DNA of 64,000 bases from JBJXGV01 sp046160485 (GTDB lineage: Bacteria; Orphanbacterota; Orphanbacteria; JBJXGV01). The number at the start of each line of letters is the position of its first letter. Position 1 is the first letter of the stretch. The notes under the pieces were generated by a model. The model did not search any database and was not told the origin of the DNA. It saw nothing but the letters and a program-made list of their open reading frames with translations. Positions 41,272 through 49,941 of the stretch are shown piece after piece. A program made the translations under genes and the position numbers. The stretch lies in NCBI GenBank assembly GCA_046160485.1, contig JBJXGV010000027.1:66420-130419 (forward strand), read 5' to 3'.

Positions 41272-43104
41272 ATGAAATGGGCCGTCCTCACTCTCCTTGC
41301 AGGCCTCGGGTTGCTCTCGGGCTGCGCAACCACCCCACCGGGGCCAGCCAGACGTGACGTCGTTGACGCGGCGCAGCCAAGAACCGCCTGGGCGGTTCAC
41401 TTCCGCCATGTGCAGGACGCGTACCGCAACGGGCTGGACGCGTATAATCGCGAGCACTTCGAGGATGCGGAGGCCGCATTCACGCGTGGCCTGAACCTGC
41501 TCGATTCGGCCCCGGCAGTCGGTGAGATCGCGAGCCAAGATTCCCGGCGCGCCGACCTCCTGAAAACCAAACTCTCCTACTTTCAGAAACAGGCTCGCGA
41601 TCGGCTATCCGAGGCCGCCACGATGTCCCGCGAGATCGAGGAGAAGGAAGTCGCGAGCGGCGAGCCCCTCTCCGATTACCCGATCGAGATGAACCCACGG
41701 GTGATGCGTTTCATCGACTTCTTCCAGAAGGGAAGCGCTACCCGCTTCCAAACGTACATCGCTAGGTCCGGCCGGTACGCACCAATGATGCGCCGGATCT
41801 TGCGGGAGCACGGTCTCCCCGAGGATCTGATCTACCTCTCCATGATCGAAAGTGGCTTTTCGCCGCACGCCTATTCCAGCGCCCACGCATCGGGGTTGTG
41901 GCAATTTATCCAGGGCACCGGGCGCATCTACGGCCTGAAGGTCGACAAGTGGGTCGACGAACGGCGCGATCCCGAGAAAGCGACGAGGGCCGCCGCACGC
42001 CACCTCCGGGACCTCTACGAGCGGTTCGACGACTGGAACCTGGCGCTCGCGGCCTACAACTGCGGGGAATCGCGCGTCGCGCGCGCCATCGCGAAGCAGG
42101 GGACCAAAGACTTCTGGGCACTGGATCTACCACGGCAGACTGAGGAGTACGTGCCCTGCTTTATGGCCGCGGTAACCCTCGGGAAGGATCCGGAGTCGTA
42201 CGGTTTCCGCAGAGAGTACGACCCGCCGCTCGAGACCGAATCGGTCACACTCCACCGATCCTATTCGCTCTCGCAGCTCTCCCGAGCCAGCGGCGTCTCG
42301 CTCGAAACGATCAAGTTGCTCAACCCGTCACTCCGCAAGGACTCGACCCCGCCGTACCGCAGCGGGTTCGAATTCCACCTTCCCGCCGGCCAGACGGAAA
42401 CGCTTGTCGCTCGTCTGGAGGAGCTCTCGCGGGAACCAGAGCCGCGCGATGAGGAATCGAGCGTCGCCACGTCGAGTGGGTACCATCGTGTCAAGCGCGG
42501 CGAGACACTCTCGAAGATCGCAGCGAAATATGGCTCAAGCGTCCAAGCGATCGCCAGCGCGAACAACATCCGAACGAAGAGCGTCATTCACTCTGGGCAG
42601 CGGCTGAAGATTCCGGGGATGGCGCACGCGGATGAGGGCAGGGTCGCCGCTTCGAGTTCAAAATCGTCGTCGAGCCAGAAGTCGAAGTCGTCGTCGACGA
42701 GTAAACCGAGCCAGAAAAGCGATTCTGGAGTTTCCACCGCATCGACCTACACGGTTCGCCGCGGCGACACCGTCGCGAAGATCGCTGCGAAGCACGGTGT
42801 GTCCGTTTCCTCGATCCTCAAGTCGAACAAGCTCAACGCGCGTTCGCACATTTATCCCGGGCAGTCGATCCGAGTGCAGAAGGGGAGCAATCTTGCCGCG
42901 GAGGCGAAGCCGCCGAAGAAGTCGGGAAAGCAGTCAACGGGCGGGTCGAGCGCGTCTATCGTGACCTACACCGTTCGAGCCGGCGACACGCTTTGGAAGA
43001 TTGCGAAGCGCTTCGGCACGTCGGTCACGGACATCTTGTCGATCAACGAGCTGCGCAACGACTCAGTGATTCGTCCCGGCGATCGACTCAAGATCGCGCA
43101 GTAA
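41272..43104 (+). CDS. Membrane-bound lytic transglycosylase D-like lipoprotein with three LysM domains
   Basis: The 610-residue lipoprotein has the lipobox LLSGC (Cys18). An SLT domain (about 160-310) carries the catalytic Glu193 in YLSMIESGFSPHAYS, ASGLWQFIQGTGRIYGL and NLALAAYNCGE. A short linker leads to three LysM peptidoglycan-binding domains (about 400-445, 490-535 and 562-608) with YHRVKRGETLSKIAAKYG, YTVRRGDTVAKIAAKHG and YTVRAGDTLWKIAKRFG. Ser/Lys-rich spacers separate them. It cleaves the MurNAc-GlcNAc bond to give 1,6-anhydro ends. The layout is that of MltD (mltD), usually with two LysM. It is separated from the previous gene by a terminator. Confidence 0.93.
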   Translation: MKWAVLTLLAGLGLLSGCATTPPGPARRDVVDAAQPRTAWAVHFRHVQDAYRNGLDAYNREHFEDAEAAFTRGLNLLDSAPAVGEIASQDSRRADLLKTKLSYFQKQARDRLSEAATMSREIEEKEVASGEPLSDYPIEMNPRVMRFIDFFQKGSATRFQTYIARSGRYAPMMRRILREHGLPEDLIYLSMIESGFSPHAYSSAHASGLWQFIQGTGRIYGLKVDKWVDERRDPEKATRAAARHLRDLYERFDDWNLALAAYNCGESRVARAIAKQGTKDFWALDLPRQTEEYVPCFMAAVTLGKDPESYGFRREYDPPLETESVTLHRSYSLSQLSRASGVSLETIKLLNPSLRKDSTPPYRSGFEFHLPAGQTETLVARLEELSREPEPRDEESSVATSSGYHRVKRGETLSKIAAKYGSSVQAIASANNIRTKSVIHSGQRLKIPGMAHADEGRVAASSSKSSSSQKSKSSSTSKPSQKSDSGVSTASTYTVRRGDTVAKIAAKHGVSVSSILKSNKLNARSHIYPGQSIRVQKGSNLAAEAKPPKKSGKQSTGGSSASIVTYTVRAGDTLWKIAKRFGTSVTDILSINELRNDSVIRPGDRLKIAQ

Positions 43105-43131
43105 CGTCGTCACGCGCCCGAAAAGCCCCGA

Positions 43132-44853
43132 CTAGACGCTCCGCCGCCAGTCGGCACGCAGTGTGACCGCGATCGAGCCGCTCCACCCCGCTCGAACCCC
43201 CGCTCCATCGTCGTACGCGAGAGTCGCGTCGATTCGCCGCGTGACACGCGGGCGCCAGGCGAATTCAACTTCGCAGGCATTCGCCGACCGGACCGGTGTC
43301 GTCGGAAAGCCGAGTCCCTTTGGATTGATCGCCGTTTGCGGAGTGCCGATCCGCTGCGCGCCGCGTCGCTCGCGAGCCAGCGTGACGGAAAGCGTCGCGT
43401 TCTCCGACGCGTCCCACGTCACGGCTCCCGAAATCCGGTCCGCGTCCGGTCCGAGTGGGTGCCCCAGTCCGACACCTTCATTTTCGTAGCGATTTCGCGC
43501 GATCGAGTGGCCGTAGACGAACGTACCGATCCGGGTGTACTCGATGGTCGCGATCGCCGAGTGGAGACCCGGCAGCCGCGCGCACTCCGCCCCGACGGTC
43601 CACCCGACCTGATGCGGCTCCGTCTTGAAGTCGAACTGGAAGTCGTCGACGAGGATCTCGCCGTTCACTGCGCCGATCGGACTCGGTCGCCAGAAAAAGT
43701 CCGCGGACCACAGGACGTTGTCTTGATCGACGTGGTTCCACTGCTCCGCGTAATACGACGTAAGCGGGTTGAGGTAGAAAAGTTCGAACCCACGACTCTC
43801 TCCGCCGAACACGACACTCTCGCCCAGGCCGATGTCGATCGACGGCGCGAAGCGAAACGCAAGCCGGTGCGCCGCGAAGTGGCGGTTTTCAGGCGCCTGG
43901 CCGATTTCGTCGGCAGTGGGTTCGCCGGGAACAGGGGCATTCTTCGCGTCGAGCCTCGCGAACAGGGACGTGAGTCGAGCCGGACCAAGATCCGCGCTCA
44001 CGCGCACGAGATCCAACGGGGGCGACGCGGGCGAAAGCAATAAGCCGCCGGGCTCCCCCACTCCCCATCGACTCGCCGACCTCCCGACGAAAGCCGAAAC
44101 CCGTCGCGCGCGGACGAGAACTCCTCCTCGATCGACGCGCCCCGACACCGAATCGCGCCAGCGACGGCCGAGAAAGTCCGAGTCTCGCTCGCCGTGCGTG
44201 TCGAATTGGATGCTCTCGAAGAGCGAGATATTCGGCGTGAGGTCGACGGCGAATTCGACGCGAGCGCTCTCTCGCAGGCGCGACCGTCCGCCCTTGTCCG
44301 CCTCGAAGCGGCTGCGCAGCGAGGCCCGCGCGGTCACGAGTGACGCGTTCGGCGAGGACCCGCGCTCGCCCGCGAGCTCCTCGTCGAGTTCGCGCCGCAG
44401 TCCGGCGATCCACGCGCTCTCGCGTTCGCTGGGCACGGCGGCCGCCGCGGCGTCGATCGCCGCGCGCACTTCACCGCGCGTGAGCGGCTCGGTGCGGCTG
44501 AAAAGCGGGAGTAGTCCCGCCGCCGTTTCGATGCGCCGCAAGAGCGGATAGATCGGGTGCCCCGTGGGAATCTCTTCGCCAGATGCCGCTAGGGCGGGGC
44601 GCGCAACCGAGAGATGACAGAGTACGCCGATCAGGGCGCCGAGCAGGACACGTCGCGATCGCGTATTAACGCGCGGCTTCGTCGAGCGCCCAGTGGATGA
44701 GATCGTTCGCCTCGCGGAAGCGCGCGGAGGTGGAGCGTGCGCCGAGAACGACCACCGCGAGGTCGCGCCCGGCCGAGTCGAAGCAACTCGCGAAACAGTA
44801 GCCGGCCTCCTCGATGAACCCTGTCTTCCCCACGATGACGGTATCCGACGCAT
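43132..44853 (-). CDS. Wzi-like capsule assembly / outer-membrane beta-barrel protein
   Basis: The frame is 573 codons. The recognisable protein starts with a signal peptide near residue 66 (SRRVLLGALIGVLCHLSVAR, ending ALAA). A helical region (YPLLRRIETAAGLLPL) follows, then alternating beta strands as in Wzi-type barrels (ASRWGVGEPGGLLLSP, GESVVFGGESRGFELFYLNPL, DNVLWSADFFWRPSP, YTRIGTFVYGHSIARNRY). It probably acts in the outer membrane in capsule or polysaccharide attachment. No ATG, GTG or TTG lies between 44853 and the signal peptide, so either the first 65 residues (which overlap dacA and look non-coding) are real or an unusual start codon near the dacA stop is used. Confidence 0.78.
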   Translation of the reverse strand: MRRIPSSWGRQGSSRRPATVSRVASTRPGATSRWSFSAHAPPPRASARRTISSTGRSTKPRVNTRSRRVLLGALIGVLCHLSVARPALAASGEEIPTGHPIYPLLRRIETAAGLLPLFSRTEPLTRGEVRAAIDAAAAAVPSERESAWIAGLRRELDEELAGERGSSPNASLVTARASLRSRFEADKGGRSRLRESARVEFAVDLTPNISLFESIQFDTHGERDSDFLGRRWRDSVSGRVDRGGVLVRARRVSAFVGRSASRWGVGEPGGLLLSPASPPLDLVRVSADLGPARLTSLFARLDAKNAPVPGEPTADEIGQAPENRHFAAHRLAFRFAPSIDIGLGESVVFGGESRGFELFYLNPLTSYYAEQWNHVDQDNVLWSADFFWRPSPIGAVNGEILVDDFQFDFKTEPHQVGWTVGAECARLPGLHSAIATIEYTRIGTFVYGHSIARNRYENEGVGLGHPLGPDADRISGAVTWDASENATLSVTLARERRGAQRIGTPQTAINPKGLGFPTTPVRSANACEVEFAWRPRVTRRIDATLAYDDGAGVRAGWSGSIAVTLRADWRRSV

Positions 44854-45550
44854 GGAGAAGCCGGTTCGTCGATTGAAGCGTGTGGAGCCGCTTGCCGGTG
44901 TGGAACGAGTGTTCCTGCGTCATCAAGATCGTCCGAAGGAAGGGATCGCGCCTGGCCGACTCGACCAGAGCCGCGCAATCGAGCGCGGTCCCGACGTTCC
45001 GCGGATCGAGTCCGGTAGGATCCTCGAAGTGCATGTCGACGAGCCCCATGAGGCGCGCCTTGCGATTCATGCGAGCGACGAACTCCTCCGGCGACAGGCC
45101 CGACGCCCTCGCCAAACACCGTGCCGCGACATTGTCGGAATTCAAAAGCGCAGCAAAGAGAAGATCGTGAGCCGTGACCTCCTCTCCGACGCGGAAGATC
45201 GTGCGCGACGCCCCCTCGCGATCGGGCGCCTCGACGACCACGCGGCTCCGCAGGCTCTCGCCCGTCTCCACGAAAACGAGCGCGGTCATCAGTTTCGTAA
45301 TCGACGCGATTGGCCGCAGCTCTTTCTCGTTCTTCGCGAAGAGGAGTGTGCCGTTTTGCGAATCGAGAACGACGGCGGAAGAAGCGCGGATCTTGGGAGA
45401 GCGCGCGCCGGCGGCGGCCTTCGGCCTGTGCTCGGCGGCGTGGGCCGGGCTCGCATGTGCGATCGCGGCAATCGCCAATGCGCAGACCACGCAGAGAAGG
45501 GAACGAACCGCATTGCGCCTCCGCCGGCGCCCGCCACCAGAACGCTTCAT
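44666..45550 (-). CDS. D-alanyl-D-alanine carboxypeptidase (peptidase S11)
   Basis: From the ATG at 45550 the protein has 294 residues with an Arg-rich N-terminus and signal peptide (SLLCVVCALAIAAIAHASPAHAA). The penicillin-binding motifs are S83-I-T-K86 (PIASITKLMTA), S138-D-N140 (ALLNSDNVAA) and K-T-G in VIVGKTGFIEEAG. This trims the terminal D-Ala from peptidoglycan pentapeptides. It lacks the C-terminal membrane-binding extension of E. coli DacA, ending right after the catalytic domain. The stop lies inside the Wzi-like frame. The longer frame to 45679 has no signal peptide at its start. Confidence 0.92.
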   Translation of the reverse strand: MKRSGGGRRRRRNAVRSLLCVVCALAIAAIAHASPAHAAEHRPKAAAGARSPKIRASSAVVLDSQNGTLLFAKNEKELRPIASITKLMTALVFVETGESLRSRVVVEAPDREGASRTIFRVGEEVTAHDLLFAALLNSDNVAARCLARASGLSPEEFVARMNRKARLMGLVDMHFEDPTGLDPRNVGTALDCAALVESARRDPFLRTILMTQEHSFHTGKRLHTLQSTNRLLHASDTVIVGKTGFIEEAGYCFASCFDSAGRDLAVVVLGARSTSARFREANDLIHWALDEAAR

Positions 45551-45675
45551 CTCCGCCCCCCCGTGTTTCCGCGGTGCGCTTCGCGCGCGCACGAGTCGCT
45601 GCGAGTCGTCCAAGATGCCTGCGACGCGTGCGCCTCCCCGAAAGTGCCGCAGGCTAGCACGCGACGCGGGTCGCG

Positions 45676-47424
45676 TCAACGCAGGAGCCGCTCGATCTCG
45701 GGATCCTCGGGATCGAGGGCGCGCGCTTCATTCAGCAATCGGCGCGCCTCGCTCGTCCTGCCGTCCGCGAGCATCTCTCGCGCATTGAACACCCGCTCAC
45801 GCGCCGCCAAGAGCGCTGGGAGGTTCTTCGAGAATTCGTGATAGACGAAGTAATCGTCCACGCGTTCGCGCTGAAACGCGATCTCTCGCGCCGCGAGAGC
45901 CGACTCCCAGAGGTTCTGACTCGCCAGTAGCGATGGTATCGCGCTCGACGGCTGGAACGTCTCGAACGCGAACTCGGCGTGGGTGATGAACGCGGCCGGC
46001 TCCCCGTCGCGAACAGTCCGATCGAGCGCGAGGCTCTCGAACGCCGGGTAGCGGAACCAGTCATCCTGCGGGAAGAAGAGCGTGGCGGCCGCAACGTCGC
46101 CGCGACCCTCCCAGGCCAGACGCCACTTGACCGGGGGCGACGCGAACACCGTGCGAATTCCACGTGCGCGCAAAAAACCGAGCAGCTTCTGCGTGGAATC
46201 GCCGCGCGTGACGACGGTGTACTCGCGAAGCTCGGCGGCGCGCGGCAATAGCGCGGCGCGCACTCCCCCGACCGCGACGAGCGCCGCGACGAGGACCGCC
46301 CCCGCACCGCGCGGGGCGCTGCGCGTCGACGCGAACAGGCGCGCCGCCCCGGCGGCGGCGAGAACCGCGAGCACCGGGTAGAGGCCGAAGAGGTACCGCG
46401 GCGTGAGTCCGGCGAAACGCGAGCCGGCATAAAGCAGAGCGTAGACCATGACGTAAAGAAGCGGCGCGGCCTCCGGGCCGACGAGTCGTCGAGCGCGGCT
46501 GCTCGATGCGCCGAGAACCGTCCACGCGTGGACCGCGCAAAGCGCCACGACCGCCGCTGCATAAATCCAGGCGTCGACGGGAATCGTCTGCGGGAAGTCA
46601 TCGATCCACGGTGTGAAGAAGGCGGGAAGATCGTGCACGACGAGTCCGCCGAGGCGCGCCCCGAACCGAGCTACCCATTCGCCGGCGCCGGCGGTTGCGG
46701 CGGGCGTCGCGAGGTGGCGCAGGTTTACGAATCCGTGCGCGATGTTGTCGTAGACGAGCGGCGCCCCACCCAAGACCAATCCGATGGCCGTGAAAGCAGC
46801 GGTTCGCCACAACCGCACTCTTCGCGCCGCCACAAGAATCCCGATCGTGACGAGCGTCGGGGCGATGAGCCCGAAGATATACATCGCGAAGCCCGCGACT
46901 GCGCCGAGCGCGACGATCCGACGCGCCGGCGCCGCTCGACCCTCGATGAGCGGCGCCGCGAGCAGGAAGAGCGCAGCCGAAAGGAAGACGGTCTCGATGT
47001 AGCCGCCGCGCGCAGCGATGCTCCACTCGAGCGTCGGCGGCGCGAGGACGAATAGGACGACCGTCAGCCGCGCTGCCGCGCGCCCATGAAATCGAAGCGC
47101 CAGGAAATACGCGGCCGGAATCGCCGCTAGGGAGATGAGGAGAGGTGTCAGCTTGAGAAGGAAGGCACTCTCGCCGAACAACGCGAAAAGTGCTGCCGCG
47201 CAGTACGCCTCGAACGCACCGCCGCCGCCGTAGTTCTGGCCGTAGAAGAAGAGCGGGCGCTCGCCGTGCTCGAGGATGTGGCGCGCCATGACGCCGATGA
47301 TCGCCTCATCGTAGTGCGCGTGAGCATCGAGCGTGAGGAGAAGCACGATGCGGTACGCGAGAGCGAACACCACCGCGCAGATGAGGAACGGATCGGACCA
47401 GCGTTCAGACCAGCGAAAGGACAT
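45676..47424 (-). CDS. GT-C membrane glycosyltransferase (GT39/ArnT-like)
   Basis: From the ATG at 47424 the protein has 582 residues; the frame upstream overlaps comF. About eleven helices start with DPFLICAVVFALAYRIVLLL. The first loop is DAHAHYDEAIIGVMARHILEHG with the acidic residues of the GT39/PMT_2 family, and QNYGGGGAFEAY follows. The C-terminal soluble part ends with a TPR-like fragment (SEARRLLNEARALDPEDPEI). It should transfer a sugar from a lipid carrier on the periplasmic side. It overlaps comF by 20 nt and is followed by dacA after 125 nt. Confidence 0.85.
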   Translation of the reverse strand: MSFRWSERWSDPFLICAVVFALAYRIVLLLTLDAHAHYDEAIIGVMARHILEHGERPLFFYGQNYGGGGAFEAYCAAALFALFGESAFLLKLTPLLISLAAIPAAYFLALRFHGRAAARLTVVLFVLAPPTLEWSIAARGGYIETVFLSAALFLLAAPLIEGRAAPARRIVALGAVAGFAMYIFGLIAPTLVTIGILVAARRVRLWRTAAFTAIGLVLGGAPLVYDNIAHGFVNLRHLATPAATAGAGEWVARFGARLGGLVVHDLPAFFTPWIDDFPQTIPVDAWIYAAAVVALCAVHAWTVLGASSSRARRLVGPEAAPLLYVMVYALLYAGSRFAGLTPRYLFGLYPVLAVLAAAGAARLFASTRSAPRGAGAVLVAALVAVGGVRAALLPRAAELREYTVVTRGDSTQKLLGFLRARGIRTVFASPPVKWRLAWEGRGDVAAATLFFPQDDWFRYPAFESLALDRTVRDGEPAAFITHAEFAFETFQPSSAIPSLLASQNLWESALAAREIAFQRERVDDYFVYHEFSKNLPALLAARERVFNAREMLADGRTSEARRLLNEARALDPEDPEIERLLR

Positions 47425-48085
47425 GGACCTCTCGGGCGCCCGCGGCGCGAAGCAGGCCAGCACACTCGAGGGCCGTCGCGCCGCTCGTGACGACGTCGTC
47501 GACGACCGCGATGCAGGCCGGGATCGTGAAATCGGCCGCGTGGCGCGCGAGGCGAAACGCACCGCGAACATTCATCGCGCGCGCATCGTCCGGGAGCTGC
47601 GCCTGCGGGCGCGTCTCTCGCCGGCGTTCGAGGAGTCGCTCATCGCAGCCGACGCCGAGTGCGCGTGCCGCGGCGATGGCCAGCGTCGCGCTCTGGTTGT
47701 ACCCGCGCGCGCGCGCGCGCGCGGAATGGAGCGGCACCGGCACGAACACCGTAATCGCGCGAAGGGGCAGCGCCTCGCCGGCCACCTCGGCCAGCGCGCC
47801 GCTTAGCCGATCCAGAAGCGAACGGCGGCCGTGGTATTTCGCGGCGTGAAGAATGGAGAAGAGCGTCGGGTTCGGCGCGAAGACGGCGTGTGCCGAAACG
47901 CCTTCCGCGAGCATGCGCGTCCGGAGCGACGGCGTCCCTGCCGCTTCGTCCCAGCACGCCTCGCACACGAGGTCTTCGCCGCGCGGAAGCGCCCCATCGC
48001 ACACCAGGCAGAACGGCGGATAGACGACATCCAGAAGGAGCGACGCCGCTCGCGCTACTCCGAGTGGGATTGCCGCCGCGTCCAC
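47405..48085 (-). CDS. comF: ComF family protein (phosphoribosyltransferase fold)
   Basis: The GTG at 48085 gives 226 residues, the usual length; longer starts would run through aroE. A zinc-ribbon-like N-terminus has CLVC (26-29) and CEAC (41-44). The type I phosphoribosyltransferase domain follows with FVPVPLHSARARARGYNQ and the PRPP loop CIAVVDDVVTSGATA. ComF is needed for DNA uptake in naturally competent bacteria, and homologues are widespread in others; no other competence genes are in this window. The start overlaps the aroE end by 31 nt. Confidence 0.92.
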   Translation of the reverse strand: MDAAAIPLGVARAASLLLDVVYPPFCLVCDGALPRGEDLVCEACWDEAAGTPSLRTRMLAEGVSAHAVFAPNPTLFSILHAAKYHGRRSLLDRLSGALAEVAGEALPLRAITVFVPVPLHSARARARGYNQSATLAIAAARALGVGCDERLLERRRETRPQAQLPDDARAMNVRGAFRLARHAADFTIPACIAVVDDVVTSGATALECAGLLRAAGAREVHVLSLV

Positions 48086-48969
48086 GCCGCTCGCGCCTCT
48101 CGCACCATGAATTGCCGCGTCGGCGCGCGTCCGAACCAGCTCTCGAACGAGCGAACCCCCTGAGCGGCGAGGATGTCGATGCCGTCGATGGTGCGAAGTC
48201 CGTTCGCGCGGGCGTCGTGCACGAACCGCGTTTCGCGGCGCGCGTAAACCAAGTCGCACGCCACGCGCGCGCATCGCAAGACGCCGACCGGGAGCGGCGA
48301 GCGATCGGTAGGAGCGAGTCCGAGGCTCGTGGCGTTGATCACGATGTCGAAGCGCTCGCGCGCTCCGCCACCGCGACGCGCCGCCGCGAGGGCCGCCAAG
48401 TCGGAGAACGGTGCGGCGGCGATACGCGCGCTCCCCCACGCCGCGGCATCGCGCGCCAACGCGCGCGCCCGCCCCATCGTGCGATTGACGATCAACACCT
48501 CGGCCGCGCCCGCTTCGACCGCGGCGTGGAGCACGGCACGAGCGGCGCCGCCTGCGCCGACGAGGAGAACACGACAGCCGCGCAAGCGTGCCCCGCCGCG
48601 CGCTTCGACGGCGTCGCGAAACCCGAGCCCGTCCGTGTTGTCGCCCACGAAACCGCCGCGCCCGCGCGCGAGGCAATTCGCCGCGCCGATCGCCGCGGCC
48701 CGCTCCGAGACGCGCACTAGGAGCGGCAGCACCTTCTCCTTGTGCGGGATCGTGATGTTGCCGCCGAGGAACCCGAGGGTTTCGAGCGCACGCACCGCGT
48801 TCGCGAGGTCGCGCGGACGCGCATGAATCGGCACATACGCGCCGCGAAGCCCCGAACGCGCAAGCGCGCCCGCCTGCATCTCCGGCGAGAGCGAATGCAA
48901 CACGGGGTCTCCGATGATGAAGAGGCGCGCGAACTGACCGGCGCGCGGCGTGCCGCGGGCGGCGCGCAT
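48055..48969 (-). CDS. aroE: Shikimate dehydrogenase (NADP+)
   Basis: AroE reduces 3-dehydroshikimate to shikimate in aromatic amino-acid synthesis. The ATG at 48969 overlaps the lgt stop by one base (TGATG), giving 304 residues. Motifs in order: HSLSPEM (substrate), NITIPHKEKV with the catalytic Lys, GDNTDG with the catalytic Asp, the nucleotide loop LVGAGGAARAVL, VNRTMGRA, and NATSLGL. It sits in the envelope operon without other aro genes. Confidence 0.95.
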   Translation of the reverse strand: MRAARGTPRAGQFARLFIIGDPVLHSLSPEMQAGALARSGLRGAYVPIHARPRDLANAVRALETLGFLGGNITIPHKEKVLPLLVRVSERAAAIGAANCLARGRGGFVGDNTDGLGFRDAVEARGGARLRGCRVLLVGAGGAARAVLHAAVEAGAAEVLIVNRTMGRARALARDAAAWGSARIAAAPFSDLAALAAARRGGGARERFDIVINATSLGLAPTDRSPLPVGVLRCARVACDLVYARRETRFVHDARANGLRTIDGIDILAAQGVRSFESWFGRAPTRQFMVREARAAWTRRQSHSE

Positions 48970-49940
48970 CACGTCCGAATCACGCCCGGCTCTTGGCGAT
49001 CGCCGCGCGAACCCCGCACGCCTCGGCGCGCGAGCGCGACGCCGCAGAGCGCAACGAGCCCGAGACTCACCAGTTGATTGACGGAGATGACGCCGGCCGC
49101 ACCCAACGGAATCTGCATCGACGATTCGTAGTAGCGGACGAAATCGAGAAAGAAGCGGAACGCGCCGTATCCCATCGCGGCGATGAGGATGAGCGTGCCA
49201 TCGCGCGGGCGGCTCCGATTGACGAGCACGAGAACGCCGAAGAGCGCAAATCCAAACACGGACTCGATGAGCTGGGTCGCGAGTACGGGCGTCGCGCCGA
49301 ACAAGCGCGTCGAGGCCGCGTCGGGCGGGAACGTCACGCAGAAGAGCCCGGTCGCGGGGTGGCCGTGGCAGCATCCGTTGAGGAAACATCCGATGCGCGC
49401 GATGCCGATACCGAGCGCGAGCGGCGGCGCCGTCGAGTCCGCGACGCGCCACCAATCGAGGCCCGCCTTCTTTACGAATACCGCGGCGGCGACGACAGCC
49501 AGGATGACTCCGCCGAAAAACGTCAGACCACCCTCCCAAACCCAGAACACCGAGAGCGGGTCGTCGCGAAAATCGTCCCAGTGCGGAACGACGAATAGAA
49601 TGCGGGCGCCGACGATCGAAGCGACGAGAATCACAAGCGCAAGGTCGGTGATCTGCTCGGCCGAGAGGCCGCGCGCGGCGCCGAGGCGGATCGCAAGCCA
49701 GATACCGATGCCGAACGAGATCGCCATCATGAGGCCGTACGAGTGGATCGTGAGCGGCCAGCGCCGGAGCGCGATGGAAGCGACGAGAACGACGAGCGCC
49801 ACGGACGTGGCGCGCGCGGAGAGTGAGCCGCCGCGGCCGCGCACCAGCCAACCGGCGATCCAAATCGCGATGCCGGCGGCGACGCCGAGAATCGTGGCGA
49901 ACTCGGAAATCGGCCCGAGCGTCACGACGATGGGATGCAC
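48969..49940 (-). CDS. lgt: Prolipoprotein diacylglyceryl transferase
   Basis: Lgt transfers diacylglycerol from phosphatidylglycerol to the lipobox cysteine of prolipoproteins, the first step of lipoprotein maturation; it is an inner-membrane protein. The 323 residues hold about seven helices with TIHSYGLMMAISFGIGIW (the H-x-YG region), WEGGLTFFGGVI, the signature ARIGCFLNGCCHGHPA and YGAFRFFLDFVRYYES. The signature has Cys and His where E. coli has other residues (NGELWGRP), as in many non-proteobacterial Lgt. Lipoproteins in this window (MltD-like, the AP-superfamily lipoprotein) are likely substrates. It begins 1 nt after rodA. Confidence 0.93.
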   Translation of the reverse strand: MHPIVVTLGPISEFATILGVAAGIAIWIAGWLVRGRGGSLSARATSVALVVLVASIALRRWPLTIHSYGLMMAISFGIGIWLAIRLGAARGLSAEQITDLALVILVASIVGARILFVVPHWDDFRDDPLSVFWVWEGGLTFFGGVILAVVAAAVFVKKAGLDWWRVADSTAPPLALGIGIARIGCFLNGCCHGHPATGLFCVTFPPDAASTRLFGATPVLATQLIESVFGFALFGVLVLVNRSRPRDGTLILIAAMGYGAFRFFLDFVRYYESSMQIPLGAAGVISVNQLVSLGLVALCGVALARRGVRGSRGDRQEPGVIRT

Positions 49941-49941
49941 G

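Noticed and set aside
47704..47723. A 20-nt alternating CG tract
   Set aside because: It encodes the conserved Arg-rich ComF motif (LHSARARARGYNQ) and needs no other explanation.
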